The position numbers were made by a program, and so were the translations under genes. This document shows positions 1 through 6,604 of a stretch of DNA of 32,000 nt, piece after piece. Origin of the DNA: Pseudomonadota bacterium (GTDB taxonomy: Bacteria; Pseudomonadota; Alphaproteobacteria; SP197); contig JAQCLG010000027.1 of assembly GCA_027592745.1 (NCBI GenBank), positions 1 to 32,000 on the forward strand. Direction: 5' to 3'. Positions within the stretch are counted from its first letter, which is position 1. Every line of letters begins with the position of its first letter. The notes under the pieces are model-generated. The model had not been told where the DNA came from and made no database searches. It worked only from the letters and a program-made list of their open reading frames with translations.

Positions 1-12
1 CGAGCCGAAGCT

Positions 13-119
13 GGGTGAGGGGGTGCGGCCTTGAGGCCGACTGCTGCGATTCATCTCCGCGCTGCCGCGCGTAAAACCCCTCACCCTGACCCTCTCCCAC
101 AGGGGGAGAGGGGAGAGCC
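13..119. repeat. Dispersed GC-rich extragenic repeat downstream of the dioxygenase gene
   Basis: A CCCTCACCCTGACCCTCTCCC-type element occupies about 77–119. It forms a hairpin with CCCTCTCCC at 90–98 and GGGAGAGGG at 104–112. An inverted partial copy lies nearby: GGGTGAGGGG at 13–22 is the reverse complement of CCCCTCACCC at 77–86. Repeats of this kind are common between genes in proteobacteria and are known for yielding spurious PHPDPLPQGERG-like peptides when translated. Read on the minus strand, the hairpin lies just past the dioxygenase stop at 123 and is followed by a TTTT run about 14 nt later, so it may double as that gene's transcription end. The terminator role is inferred. Confidence 0.6.
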
Positions 120-122
120 CCC

Positions 123-968
123 TCAGCGCGGACGGTCGCCCTTGACCTGGGTCCTCAGCATGATGCGCCGCGCCCCGGCATCGAAGCTGTCGCGGCGGTG
201 CATCAGGCAGCGGTTGTCCCAGACCAGCAGGTCGCCGGCGCGCCAGACGTGTTCCCAGGCAAACCGCGGATCGCGCACGAAAGCCCATAGGGCATCGAGC
301 AGCGCCTCACTGTCGGATACATCGAGACCTTCGATATAGGCGTTGGTGCGCCGCCCCAGGTAGAGGCTCTGCCGGCCGTTCTCGGGATGGGTGCGCACCA
401 TCGGGTGCACCGCGCCCTGGGTCGCCCTCACGTCGCTCACCGCCTGCGCACCGCGCCGCAGCTCGCCCGCGCTGGTCATACTCGCATCGTGGCGCAGCAT
501 GCGGCCCTCGATCGTGCCGCGCAGGTCGCCCGGCAGGGCCTCGAGCACGCCGGCCATGTCGCAGAAGCTGGTGTTGCCGCCGCTGGCCGGCACCTCACGG
601 GCATAGAGCACGCTCGCACTTGGCGGTTCGGCCAGGTAGGACATGTCGGTGTGCCACTCGGCCTCGGCATTCCCTAAGCTGCCGATGGCGCGGCCGTCCT
701 CCATGACGTTGGAGATGTACCAGATCGGCTGGCCGCCCAGTTCCTCGCGCGTCCCGGCCTCGCTCGCCGGCGGCGGCTCGAGTTCCCCCAGCCGCCGGCT
801 GAAGGCGACCTGGTCGGCAGGCTCCAGCGCCTGGCCGCGCAGCAGGATCACGCCGCGTGCGATCCAGACCGCATGCAGCGTCTCCATCGTCGTCGCGTCG
901 AGCGGGGAGGAGAGGTCGAGTCCGGCAATCTCGGCGCCGAACCCGGCGTTCAGGGGAATCACATCCAT
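123..968 (-). CDS. TauD/TfdA-family Fe(II)/2-oxoglutarate-dependent dioxygenase
   Basis: The 281-residue protein has the full TauD/TfdA layout. An HTD iron motif (His106, Asp108) sits in AEWHTDMSYL, the distal iron His257 in WDNRCLMHRRD, and the 2-oxoglutarate-binding arginine is Arg268 or Arg272 near the C-terminus. Family members couple 2-oxoglutarate decarboxylation to hydroxylation of small sulfonates, sulfates, phenoxy acids or amino-acid derivatives. The substrate here cannot be told. The ATG at 968 was chosen because MDVIPLNAGFGAEI matches the family N-terminus; the frame stays open upstream only through terminator sequence. Its AAGGG ribosome-binding site lies inside a palindrome at 972–987, and an intrinsic terminator (999–1039) lies immediately upstream. 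The gene therefore depends on terminator read-through or an unseen short promoter. It is probably controlled by the divergent LysR gene. Confidence 0.9.
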   Translation of the reverse strand: MDVIPLNAGFGAEIAGLDLSSPLDATTMETLHAVWIARGVILLRGQALEPADQVAFSRRLGELEPPPASEAGTREELGGQPIWYISNVMEDGRAIGSLGNAEAEWHTDMSYLAEPPSASVLYAREVPASGGNTSFCDMAGVLEALPGDLRGTIEGRMLRHDASMTSAGELRRGAQAVSDVRATQGAVHPMVRTHPENGRQSLYLGRRTNAYIEGLDVSDSEALLDALWAFVRDPRFAWEHVWRAGDLLVWDNRCLMHRRDSFDAGARRIMLRTQVKGDRPR

Positions 969-971
969 GGC

Positions 972-987
972 ACACAAGCCCTTGTGT
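972..987 (-). promoter_or_regulatory. Palindrome covering the dioxygenase ribosome-binding site
   Basis: On the minus strand, ACACAAG-GG-CTTGTGT forms 7-bp perfect arms with a 2-bp centre. It ends 3 nt before the ATG at 968 and contains the only purine-rich ribosome-binding sequence (AAGGG). It could be a protein operator or a small RNA hairpin that limits translation. The two-base centre is too short for a stable RNA loop without opening a pair or two, so an operator is somewhat more likely. The function is inferred from position only. Confidence 0.4.
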
Positions 988-998
988 CCAGTCCCCTC

Positions 999-1039
999 AA
1001 AAGAGAACACGGCCCTGCCGTTTCCAGCAAGGGCCGTGT
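999..1039 (-). terminator. Intrinsic (Rho-independent) terminator after the Lys/Ala/Pro peptide gene
   Basis: Read on the minus strand, ACACGGCCCTTGC pairs with GCAGGGCCGTGT (one bulged T) around a short loop at 1019–1026. TCTCTTTT follows directly at 1006–999. This is the strongest terminator-like structure in the window. It lies 39 nt after the peptide stop codon and 30 nt before the dioxygenase start, so it separates two genes that point the same way. Confidence 0.8.
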
Positions 1040-1077
1040 CTTTGACGAACCGAAGCCGGCGAACCGGCAACGGCTGC

Positions 1078-1158
1078 TTACTTCTTCTTCGCAGGCTTGG
1101 CAGCGGGTTTTGCGGCCGGCTTTGCAGCGGGCTTGGCAGCGGGCTTCTTGGCAGCCAT
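1078..1158 (-). CDS. 26-residue Lys/Ala/Pro-rich peptide (histone H1-tail-like or leader peptide)
   Basis: This short frame starts at ATG 1158 behind a good ribosome-binding site (GGAAGGAAG, 8 nt upstream) and stops at TAA 1078. After MAAKK it consists of PAAK units repeated in tandem and ends in AKKK; there are only four amino-acid types (M, A, K, P). The composition resembles the C-terminal tails of bacterial histone H1-like proteins and the many small AAKKP-type proteins of proteobacteria, which bind nucleic acid through lysine. It has its own terminator, and a LysR-type operator lies upstream. Two readings are open: an independent nucleoid-type microprotein, or a leader peptide whose translation affects the terminator ahead of the dioxygenase gene. 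Repeat-driven codon variation (GCT/GCC/GCA, AAG/AAA) is present, so the units are not identical at the DNA level. Confidence 0.6.
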   Translation of the reverse strand: MAAKKPAAKPAAKPAAKPAAKPAKKK

Positions 1159-1253
1159 GGTTTGTGCTTCCTTCCCAGGAAATCGGCGATAGTGCCGACA
1201 ACGCAATATCTAGTCGTTCACTTGCTGCAGGAAAGCGAATTTCTCTGAAGTTT

Positions 1254-1274
1254 AATATCGAACTTGGCGATATT
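1254..1274. promoter_or_regulatory. LysR-type operator in the divergent intergenic region
   Basis: AATATCG (1254–1260) and CGATATT (1268–1274) are perfect 7-bp inverted arms around a 7-bp spacer. The core fits ATC-N9-GAT (1257–1271), and T1258-N11-A1270 is the LysR-family consensus. The site lies in an AT-rich island 88 bp before the LysR gene and 96 bp before the divergent peptide gene. That is the usual place for an autoregulatory LysR site. The match to the family consensus is seen directly; occupancy by the adjacent regulator is inferred. Confidence 0.65.
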
Positions 1275-1361
1275 ATCGGCCTGTGACGACGGCAAAGCCT
1301 CGGAATTGCTCGTTTCGCGCGACCGCCGCAGCATCGTTTTCCCCAGGGGACGTCGCGTGCC

Positions 1362-2225
1362 ATGGACCTCGAACAGATCAGAAGTTTCCTCGCCATCGTC
1401 GACGAGGGCAATTTCGTGCGCGCCGCCGACCGGCTCAACGTCACCCAGTCGACCATCAGCGCACGGATTCGCGAACTCGAGGTGCGCCTGGGCCAGTACC
1501 TCTTCATCCGCAACCGGGCCGGCTGCACCCTGACCTCGGCCGGGCGCCGCTTCGAGGCGCCGGCCCGCACCATGGTGCGCGCCCTGCGCCAGGCCCAGCA
1601 GGACATCTCCCTGCCCGAGGAGATCTCGGCCGTGCTCAACGTCGGCGGCCAGCACAGCCTGTGGGACAACATCCTGGCGAGCTGGATCCACCGCCTGCGC
1701 AGCGAACGCCCCGACCTTGCCGTGCAGGCGACCATCGACCAGCCCGAGGATCTCCACAGCCAGCTTGCCAGCGGCCTGCTCGACATCGCCGTCACCTATG
1801 CCGCGCGCACCGAGGCCGAACTCGTCGCCGAGCACTTGTTCGACGAGGACCTCGTGCTTGTCACCAACCTGCCGGGCAGGCGTACCGTCGCCGATCCCGC
1901 CTATGTCTTCGTCGACTGGGGCCCGGAGTTCCGCGCCGCCCACGCCATCGCCTTCACCGACGCCCCGGCGCCCGGCCTGCGCTTCAGCCTGGGCGCGGTG
2001 GCGCTCTCCTACGTCCTGCAGCACGGGGGTCTGGGCTACTTCCCCATGCGCACCGTGCGCCCCCACATGGAAACCGCCGCCCTGCGCCGCGTCACCGGCG
2101 CCCCCCGCTTCAACCGCCCGGCCTTCGCCACCTACCGCCGCGGCCTCGAGGCCGAGGGCCTCGACGTGGCGCTGGACCTGCTGCGCGAGACCGTGAAATC
2201 GACGCGCTACATCAAGGTGCCGTGA
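1362..2225 (+). CDS. LysR-family transcriptional regulator
   Basis: The 287-residue protein starts MDLEQIRSFLAIVDEGNF and has the winged helix-turn-helix of LysR proteins at residues 1–60 (AADRLNVTQSTISARIRELE). A linker helix and a periplasmic-binding-protein-like effector domain follow at about 90–287. The length is normal for the family. An AGGGGA ribosome-binding site lies about 12 nt before the ATG. The gene is divergent from the Lys/Ala/Pro peptide and dioxygenase genes, and the shared region carries an ATC-N9-GAT site. It is therefore likely to regulate that unit and itself. The effector is unknown; a substrate or product of the dioxygenase is the natural guess. Confidence 0.92.
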   Translation: MDLEQIRSFLAIVDEGNFVRAADRLNVTQSTISARIRELEVRLGQYLFIRNRAGCTLTSAGRRFEAPARTMVRALRQAQQDISLPEEISAVLNVGGQHSLWDNILASWIHRLRSERPDLAVQATIDQPEDLHSQLASGLLDIAVTYAARTEAELVAEHLFDEDLVLVTNLPGRRTVADPAYVFVDWGPEFRAAHAIAFTDAPAPGLRFSLGAVALSYVLQHGGLGYFPMRTVRPHMETAALRRVTGAPRFNRPAFATYRRGLEAEGLDVALDLLRETVKSTRYIKVP

Positions 2226-2292
2226 CGGCCGGCACCGCGTCCTGCCTGCGCAACGCGCATGGTCTCAGCGGGCAACAGGCGAGGATCGGCCG

Positions 2293-2499
2293 ATGCGTAT
2301 CGTTCTGATGCTGCTGGGTGCAGCCATATCCGGCGGCGCGCTTCTGGTCTGGATCTACCTCAACGGCATGGCGGCAAGCTGGTCGACGAGCAACAGCAAG
2401 CCGTCGATCGACTGGCTGACCGGGGAAGCCCTGCTCTGGTTCTGGCTTCCCTTCGTCCTCGGCCTCGCAGTCGCCTTCATCGGCTGGAAGCGCTTCTGA
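2293..2499 (+). CDS. Small two-helix membrane protein of unknown function
   Basis: The 68-residue product has two hydrophobic segments: residues 3–24 (IVLMLLGAAISGGALLVWIYL) and about 47–63 (LLWFWLPFVLGLAVAFIGW). A short polar loop rich in Ser and Asn separates them, and the protein ends KRF. A GAGGAT ribosome-binding sequence lies about 6 nt before the ATG. It follows the LysR gene by 67 bp on the same strand, so it may be co-transcribed, but nothing ties it functionally to its neighbours. No known family was recognised. The hydrophobic pattern and ribosome-binding site support it as a real gene rather than a chance frame. Confidence 0.65.
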   Translation: MRIVLMLLGAAISGGALLVWIYLNGMAASWSTSNSKPSIDWLTGEALLWFWLPFVLGLAVAFIGWKRF

Positions 2500-2532
2500 C
2501 CGCCCCCGCCAGGACCAAACCGCCAGTGCCTC

Positions 2533-2622
2533 TGGATGCCCGCCTGCGCGGGCATGAGGAGCATGTTGAGAGGACTTCGCCCCAGATTTTTCCCTCCTCA
2601 TGCCCGCGCAGGCGGGCATCCA
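2533..2622. repeat. REP/BIME-like element: two 28-bp perfectly inverted copies
   Basis: The stretch 2533–2560 (beginning TGGATGCCCGCCTGCG) is exactly repeated in inverted orientation at 2595–2622, with 34 bp between. Each arm also contains its own hairpin (GCCCGC-CTGC-GCGGGC). This matches the widespread proteobacterial extragenic repeat whose translation gives MPAQAGIQ-like peptides, thought to be spread by REP-associated tyrosine transposases. It lies between the convergent ends of the small membrane protein gene (2499) and the gamma-glutamyltransferase gene (2654). It could end transcription from both sides as a large stem. No transposase gene is present in the window. Confidence 0.85.
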
Positions 2623-2653
2623 GACGCACCGGACGCGCGGGGCCCTCAGCCCC

Positions 2654-4264
2654 TCACACTGCAAGCGCCATGCCCTCGCCATAGGGAATGTCGGCCCCGC
2701 CCGACGGCCTGCCGTCGGCATCGAAGCCGATCGCCTGCACCGCGGCGATCTCGTAGCTGTAGGGGCTCCTGACCACGCTGTAGCCGGCCTCCTCCAGCGG
2801 CGCATGGGCGTAGCTGGGGATGCGTGCCGTCACGGCGATGGCGTCGCTCGTCGCCGAGAAACGCGGCGCCAGCACGGCCTCCTGGGGCGTCATGCCGAAA
2901 TCGACCACGTTCAGAATGACCTGGAGAACGCCCATGGCGATCTGCGTGCCGCCGGGTGCGCCCAGCGCCAGCACGGGGCGGCCCTTGTCGAACAGGATGG
3001 TCGGGCAGATCGAGGAGAAGCGCGCCTTGCCCGGCGCGATCGAGCCGGCCCGTCCCGGCCGGGGATCGAACACGCTCATGCAGCCGTTGTACATGAAACC
3101 CAGGCCGTCGGTGATGACGCCCGACATCATGCCCAGCGAATGGGTCATGGTGACGATGTTGCCCTCGCCGTCGACCACGGTGACATGGGTCGTGCCCGGC
3201 GATTCCGGCAGGCCCAGGCGCGGCACGTGCGCCTTCTCGCCGCGTGCAATGGCGGCGGCCTTCTCCGCCGCGTAGTCCTTCGAGGTCAGGTGCTCCACCG
3301 GCACGTCGTAGAAGCGCGGGTCGCCGACATAGGCGTCCTTGTCGGCCGTGGCCACCTTCATCGCCTCGGCCACGGTGCGGATGTAGTACGCGCTGTTGTG
3401 GCCCATCGCCTTGAGGTCGAAGTGCTCCAGGATGTTGAGCATCTCGACCAGCATGATGCCGCCGCCCGGCGGCCGGTTGGTCGCCATGTCGAGGCCGCGG
3501 TAGCTGCCCCACAGGGGCGGGGCCGTCTCGGTCTCGTAGGCGGCAAGGTCGGCCGCGTTCAGCAGGCCGCCGCCCGCGCGCATGTCGGCATCGATGCGCG
3601 CCGCGATGGCGCCGCTGTAGAAGGGTGCCGCGCCCTGCTCGGCGATGGTCGTCAGGGTCGCGGCATAGTCGGGGTTCCTGACCACCGCGCCGATGCCCCG
3701 GGGCGCGCCGTCGCCGTCGCAGTAGATCGCCCGCCCCGAGGCGCTGTAGCGCAGGCGGTCGAGCACCGTCGTGCGCCCCGGCCGGTCGGGCGAGGTCCAG
3801 TAGCCGTGTACGCCCGGGGTCACCATGAAGCCGTCCCGGGCCGAGCGGATCGCCGGTTCCACCAGCACGCCCCAGGGCAGCCGGCCCCAGCGGCCATGGG
3901 CCTCGTGCAGGGCCTTGAGCGTGCCCGGCGTCGTGATCGACTGGTGGCCGATGTCGTTGACCGCGCCCTTCAGGATGAAGCCGAAGCCGTCGTCCATCTC
4001 GCCCAGGATCAGGTCCTGCCACATCTCCGGCGTCGCGCCCGCGGGCACCCTGCCGTGGAAGTCGAGGATCTCGTGGGTGCCGCTTGCCGGCATCGACACG
4101 TGCAGGCTGCCGAAGCCGGCGATGCCGCACATCAGGGGATCGACCACGGTCTGCACGAAGGCGCAGGCGATGGCCGCATCCACCGCATTGCCGCCGGCCA
4201 TCAGCACCCGCGCGCCGGCTTCCACGGCATCGGGCTGCAGACTGACGATCATGGCCTTGTGCAT
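2654..4264 (-). CDS. ggt: Gamma-glutamyltransferase-family Ntn hydrolase
   Basis: The 536-residue protein is a gamma-glutamyltransferase/acylase-type Ntn hydrolase. The autoprocessing and nucleophile threonine is about Thr358 in PGTTHVTVVD, and the downstream glycine-rich oxyanion segment GAPGGTQ is at about 434–440. The N-terminal GGNAVDAAIACAF and central NRPPGGGIMLVEMLNIL segments are also family hallmarks. Members cleave gamma-glutamyl bonds of glutathione or related amides after self-cleavage into two chains. Unlike periplasmic Ggt, this one has no signal peptide, so it is probably cytoplasmic, as in the YwrD/oxamate-amidohydrolase branch; the substrate may not be glutathione. The ATG at 4264 follows GAGGGGGAA. 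It is divergent from the methyltransferase gene, with 73 bp between. Confidence 0.88.
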   Translation of the reverse strand: MHKAMIVSLQPDAVEAGARVLMAGGNAVDAAIACAFVQTVVDPLMCGIAGFGSLHVSMPASGTHEILDFHGRVPAGATPEMWQDLILGEMDDGFGFILKGAVNDIGHQSITTPGTLKALHEAHGRWGRLPWGVLVEPAIRSARDGFMVTPGVHGYWTSPDRPGRTTVLDRLRYSASGRAIYCDGDGAPRGIGAVVRNPDYAATLTTIAEQGAAPFYSGAIAARIDADMRAGGGLLNAADLAAYETETAPPLWGSYRGLDMATNRPPGGGIMLVEMLNILEHFDLKAMGHNSAYYIRTVAEAMKVATADKDAYVGDPRFYDVPVEHLTSKDYAAEKAAAIARGEKAHVPRLGLPESPGTTHVTVVDGEGNIVTMTHSLGMMSGVITDGLGFMYNGCMSVFDPRPGRAGSIAPGKARFSSICPTILFDKGRPVLALGAPGGTQIAMGVLQVILNVVDFGMTPQEAVLAPRFSATSDAIAVTARIPSYAHAPLEEAGYSVVRSPYSYEIAAVQAIGFDADGRPSGGADIPYGEGMALAV

Positions 4265-4337
4265 CGCGTTCCCCCTCGTGCTTGCTCGGCAGCAGGCGCG
4301 ATGATACCCGCGGGGCGGCAAATGTGGAGCCTTCCCG

Positions 4338-5090
4338 ATGAGCGAGCAGACCTGGAACGCACAGGGTTACCAGACCAACGCCGGCTTCGTGCCCGTGCTG
4401 GGCCGTCCCGTGCTCGAGCTGCTGGCACCCCGGCCGGGCGAACACATCCTCGACCTGGGCTGCGGCGACGGCGCGCTGACCGTGGAGCTGGTCGCGGCCG
4501 GCGCCACCGTGGTCGGCATCGACGCCAGTCAGGAGATGATCGCCTCGGCGCGCGAGAAGGGCCTGAACGCCCATGTCGCCGATGCCGCCCATCTCTCGCT
4601 CGACGGCGCCTTCGACGCCGTCTTCTCCAACGCCGAGCTGCACTGGGTGAAGGATGCCGACGGCGCCATCGCCAGCGCCTGGCGCGCCCTGCGCCCCGGC
4701 GGCCGTTTCGTCGGCGAGTTCGGCGGCCACGGCAATGTCGCGGCCATCGTCACCGCGCTCTTTGCCGTGCTCGCCCGCCGCGGCGTCGACGCGGCACCCT
4801 TCCACCCCTGGTTCTATCCCACGCTGCAGGCCTATCGCGCCCGCCTGGAGGCGGCCGGCTTCCGCGTCGACAGCATCGCCCTGGTGCCCCGCCCCACGCC
4901 GCTGCCCACGGGCATGGCGGGCTGGCTGGCGACCTTCGCCAATCCCTTCATGGCCGCCCTGCCGGAAGCCGACCGCAAGGCTGCGCTGGCCGAGGTCGTC
5001 GACCTGCTGCGCCCGGCCCTGTGCGACGACCGGGGCGACTGGACCGCCGACTACGTCCGCCTGCGTTTCGCCGCGACCCGGCCTGCCTGA
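4338..5090 (+). CDS. Class I SAM-dependent methyltransferase
   Basis: The 250-residue protein has a canonical SAM-binding motif I, ILDLGCGDGALTVEL (residues 37–51). The acidic end of strand 2 follows (VVGIDAS) and then the post-I/II segments (DAVFSNAELHWVKD, LRPGGRFVGEF). HWV after the fourth strand resembles the trans-aconitate 2-methyltransferase (Tam) and ubiquinone/menaquinone methyltransferase-like groups. The substrate is not determinable. A GGAG ribosome-binding site is about 9 nt upstream. The Rieske oxygenase gene follows after 69 bp on the same strand, with its own likely operator between them, so co-transcription is possible but not certain. Confidence 0.88.
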   Translation: MSEQTWNAQGYQTNAGFVPVLGRPVLELLAPRPGEHILDLGCGDGALTVELVAAGATVVGIDASQEMIASAREKGLNAHVADAAHLSLDGAFDAVFSNAELHWVKDADGAIASAWRALRPGGRFVGEFGGHGNVAAIVTALFAVLARRGVDAAPFHPWFYPTLQAYRARLEAAGFRVDSIALVPRPTPLPTGMAGWLATFANPFMAALPEADRKAALAEVVDLLRPALCDDRGDWTADYVRLRFAATRPA

Positions 5091-5118
5091 GCCGCCTTGA
5101 CGCTTCTGCCGGCGGCAC

Positions 5119-5140
5119 CGATTATACGAGTGTATAGTCG
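5119..5140. promoter_or_regulatory. Palindromic operator candidate before the Rieske oxygenase gene
   Basis: CGATTATAC (5119–5127) and GTATAGTCG (5132–5140) are inverted arms with one mismatch around a GAGT centre. The inner TATAC/GTATA is perfect. The site is AT-rich in an otherwise GC-rich region and ends 20 bp before the start codon at 5160, overlapping where a −10 element would fall. The form suits a small dimeric repressor (TetR-, GntR- or MarR-like), but no such gene is adjacent. The function is inferred from symmetry and position. Confidence 0.45.
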
Positions 5141-5159
5141 CGGGCAGGGAGACGGCATC

Positions 5160-6293
5160 ATGGCGCAGAACAACGTTCTCAAGGGCGATTTCGGCCGCCC
5201 CTTCAGCGAGGATGCCGAGCGGTCCTGGACCCTGCCGTCGCGCTACTACACCGACCCGGCGATCTGGGAGGCCGAGAAGGAGAAGATCTTCTACCGCTCC
5301 TGGATCTACGTCTGCCACGAGAGCCAGCTCGCCCAAGCGGGCGACTACGCCACCACCGCCATCGTCGACCAGAACGTCGCCGTGGTGCGCGGCCGCGACG
5401 GTGTGCTGCGCGCCTTCTACAACGTCTGCCAGCACCGCGCCCACGAGCTGCTTTCCGGCCGGGGCAACCTCAAGGCCGTCATCACCTGCCCCTACCACGC
5501 CTGGGCCTACGACCTGGAAGGCCGGCTGCGCACCGCGCGCAACTGCGAAAAGGTGAAGGGTTTCGACAAGGCCGATTTCACGCTGCCCCAGGTCCGCCTG
5601 GAGACCATGCTCGGCCTGGTCTTCGTCAACCTCGATCCCGATGCCGTGCCGCTCGCGCAGCAGGCGCCCAACCTCGAATCCGACATCCGGGCCAACGTGC
5701 CCCACTGGGACGAGCTGGCGTTCACCAACGCCTACGATTTCGGCGGCCGCCCGATCGAGGCCGGCTGGAAGGTCGTCGTCGACAACTACGTCGAGTGTTA
5801 CCACTGCGCGCCCGCGCACCCGGCCTTTGCCGAAATGATGGAGATGCCGGCCTACGAGAACAGCAGCGACGGAATCACCGCCCTGCAGGTCGGGCCCAAG
5901 GCCCATGGCGACAACAGCGCCTACAGGCTGACCAGCGAGGACCGGGTCGAGCGCGGCTTCTTCATGTATCTCTGGCCGACGACCACGATCAACATGTTTC
6001 CCGGCCGCGGCGACGTCATGATCGTCAATGTCGTGCCCCAGGGGCCCGGCCGCACCGCCTTCCACAACAACCGCTTCGCCGTGGGCGGCGAACCCGAGAT
6101 CGCCGAGCGCCACAACTACCTGCAGAACATCCTGGGCGTCGAGGACATGGAACTGTGCGAAAGCGTCCAGCGCGGCCTCAACTCCCGCGGCTACGACCAG
6201 GGCCGCTTCATGGTCGATCCCGCCCGCACCGGCGAGGGCGAACACGTCGTCCACTTCTTCCACAAGATGGTCTACGACGCCCTCGACGGCTGA
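5160..6293 (+). CDS. Rieske non-heme iron oxygenase, alpha subunit, quaternary-amine (CntA/GbcA-like) type
   Basis: The 377-residue protein has a Rieske [2Fe-2S] site with Cys90-x-His92 and Cys110-x2-His113 (CQHRAH…CPYHAW). A catalytic domain follows with DNYVECYHCAPAHPAF. His215 and His220 should bind the mononuclear iron, and Asp329 in GVEDMELCESVQRGL is the likely third ligand. Glu212, three residues before the first histidine, takes the place of the bridging aspartate of naphthalene dioxygenase; a glutamate there is known from carnitine monooxygenase CntA. That and the ECYHC context favour demethylation or cleavage of a trimethylammonium compound (carnitine, glycine betaine, choline or stachydrine). 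The needed reductase gene is not in the window. The ATG at 5160 follows AGGGAG. Confidence 0.88.
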   Translation: MAQNNVLKGDFGRPFSEDAERSWTLPSRYYTDPAIWEAEKEKIFYRSWIYVCHESQLAQAGDYATTAIVDQNVAVVRGRDGVLRAFYNVCQHRAHELLSGRGNLKAVITCPYHAWAYDLEGRLRTARNCEKVKGFDKADFTLPQVRLETMLGLVFVNLDPDAVPLAQQAPNLESDIRANVPHWDELAFTNAYDFGGRPIEAGWKVVVDNYVECYHCAPAHPAFAEMMEMPAYENSSDGITALQVGPKAHGDNSAYRLTSEDRVERGFFMYLWPTTTINMFPGRGDVMIVNVVPQGPGRTAFHNNRFAVGGEPEIAERHNYLQNILGVEDMELCESVQRGLNSRGYDQGRFMVDPARTGEGEHVVHFFHKMVYDALDG

Positions 6294-6604
6294 GCGGAAG
6301 AGACGAACCGGCCATCACCACGCCCTCACCATGTCATCGTCCGGCTTGACCGGACGATCCATGCTGTGACGAACCGGCAAGCGCCACCGCACACCGTGCT
6401 GCCGCAGGTGAGGTCACAGCATGGACCCTGTCCCCGGACTTGATCCGGGGATCAAGCCGGAGGGTGACCATTGCGATTATTTTTGCAGAGTTTTACAACC
6501 AATTACGCCGCCCAGCACATTTCCTGCCGACCGAACCCAATTCGGCGTAACCCCCTGCCAGACCTACCCGAATCCGATTCTCCGAATCCATCGCATGAAA
6601 AAGG
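6294..6604. other. Gene-free convergent gap between the Rieske and pbpC genes
   Basis: These 311 bp lie between two convergent genes. The first half holds the inverted repeat pair described separately (6333–6468). The remainder, 6469–6604, is noticeably more AT-rich than its surroundings (runs such as GATTATTTTTGCAG). It includes a short direct repeat CCGAATCC at 6568–6575 and 6582–6589. I see no ribosome-binding site with a credible small frame, no RNA gene and no clear terminator for either gene outside the repeats. Confidence 0.6.
6333..6468. repeat. Inverted pair of a second extragenic repeat family
   Basis: The left copy (6333–6370) begins GTCATCGTCCGGCTTGACC and ends TCCATGCTGTGAC. The right copy (6413–6468) is in the opposite orientation: its reverse complement begins GTCACCCTCCGGCTTGATC and also ends TCCATGCTGTGAC. 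It carries an extra inner hairpin (CCCCGGACTTGATCCGGGG). The two copies are 42 bp apart and so form a large BIME-like stem. Repeats of the form CCGGCTTGACCGG…CCATG are common between genes of Rhodospirillales-type alphaproteobacteria (from general knowledge). The pair sits between convergent gene ends, where it could act as a bidirectional transcription barrier. Confidence 0.75.

Noticed and set aside
2646-6263. A 1205-codon minus-strand open frame antisense to the methyltransferase and Rieske genes
   Set aside because: It crosses clear genes in the other frames, has no ribosome-binding site or domain, and shows the His/Arg/Gly/Ala-rich make-up of a GC-rich shadow frame.
6568-6589. Short direct repeat CCGAATCC x2 after pbpC as an attachment site or CRISPR remnant
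   Set aside because: There are only two 8-bp copies 6 bp apart, with no integrase, cas gene or further units.
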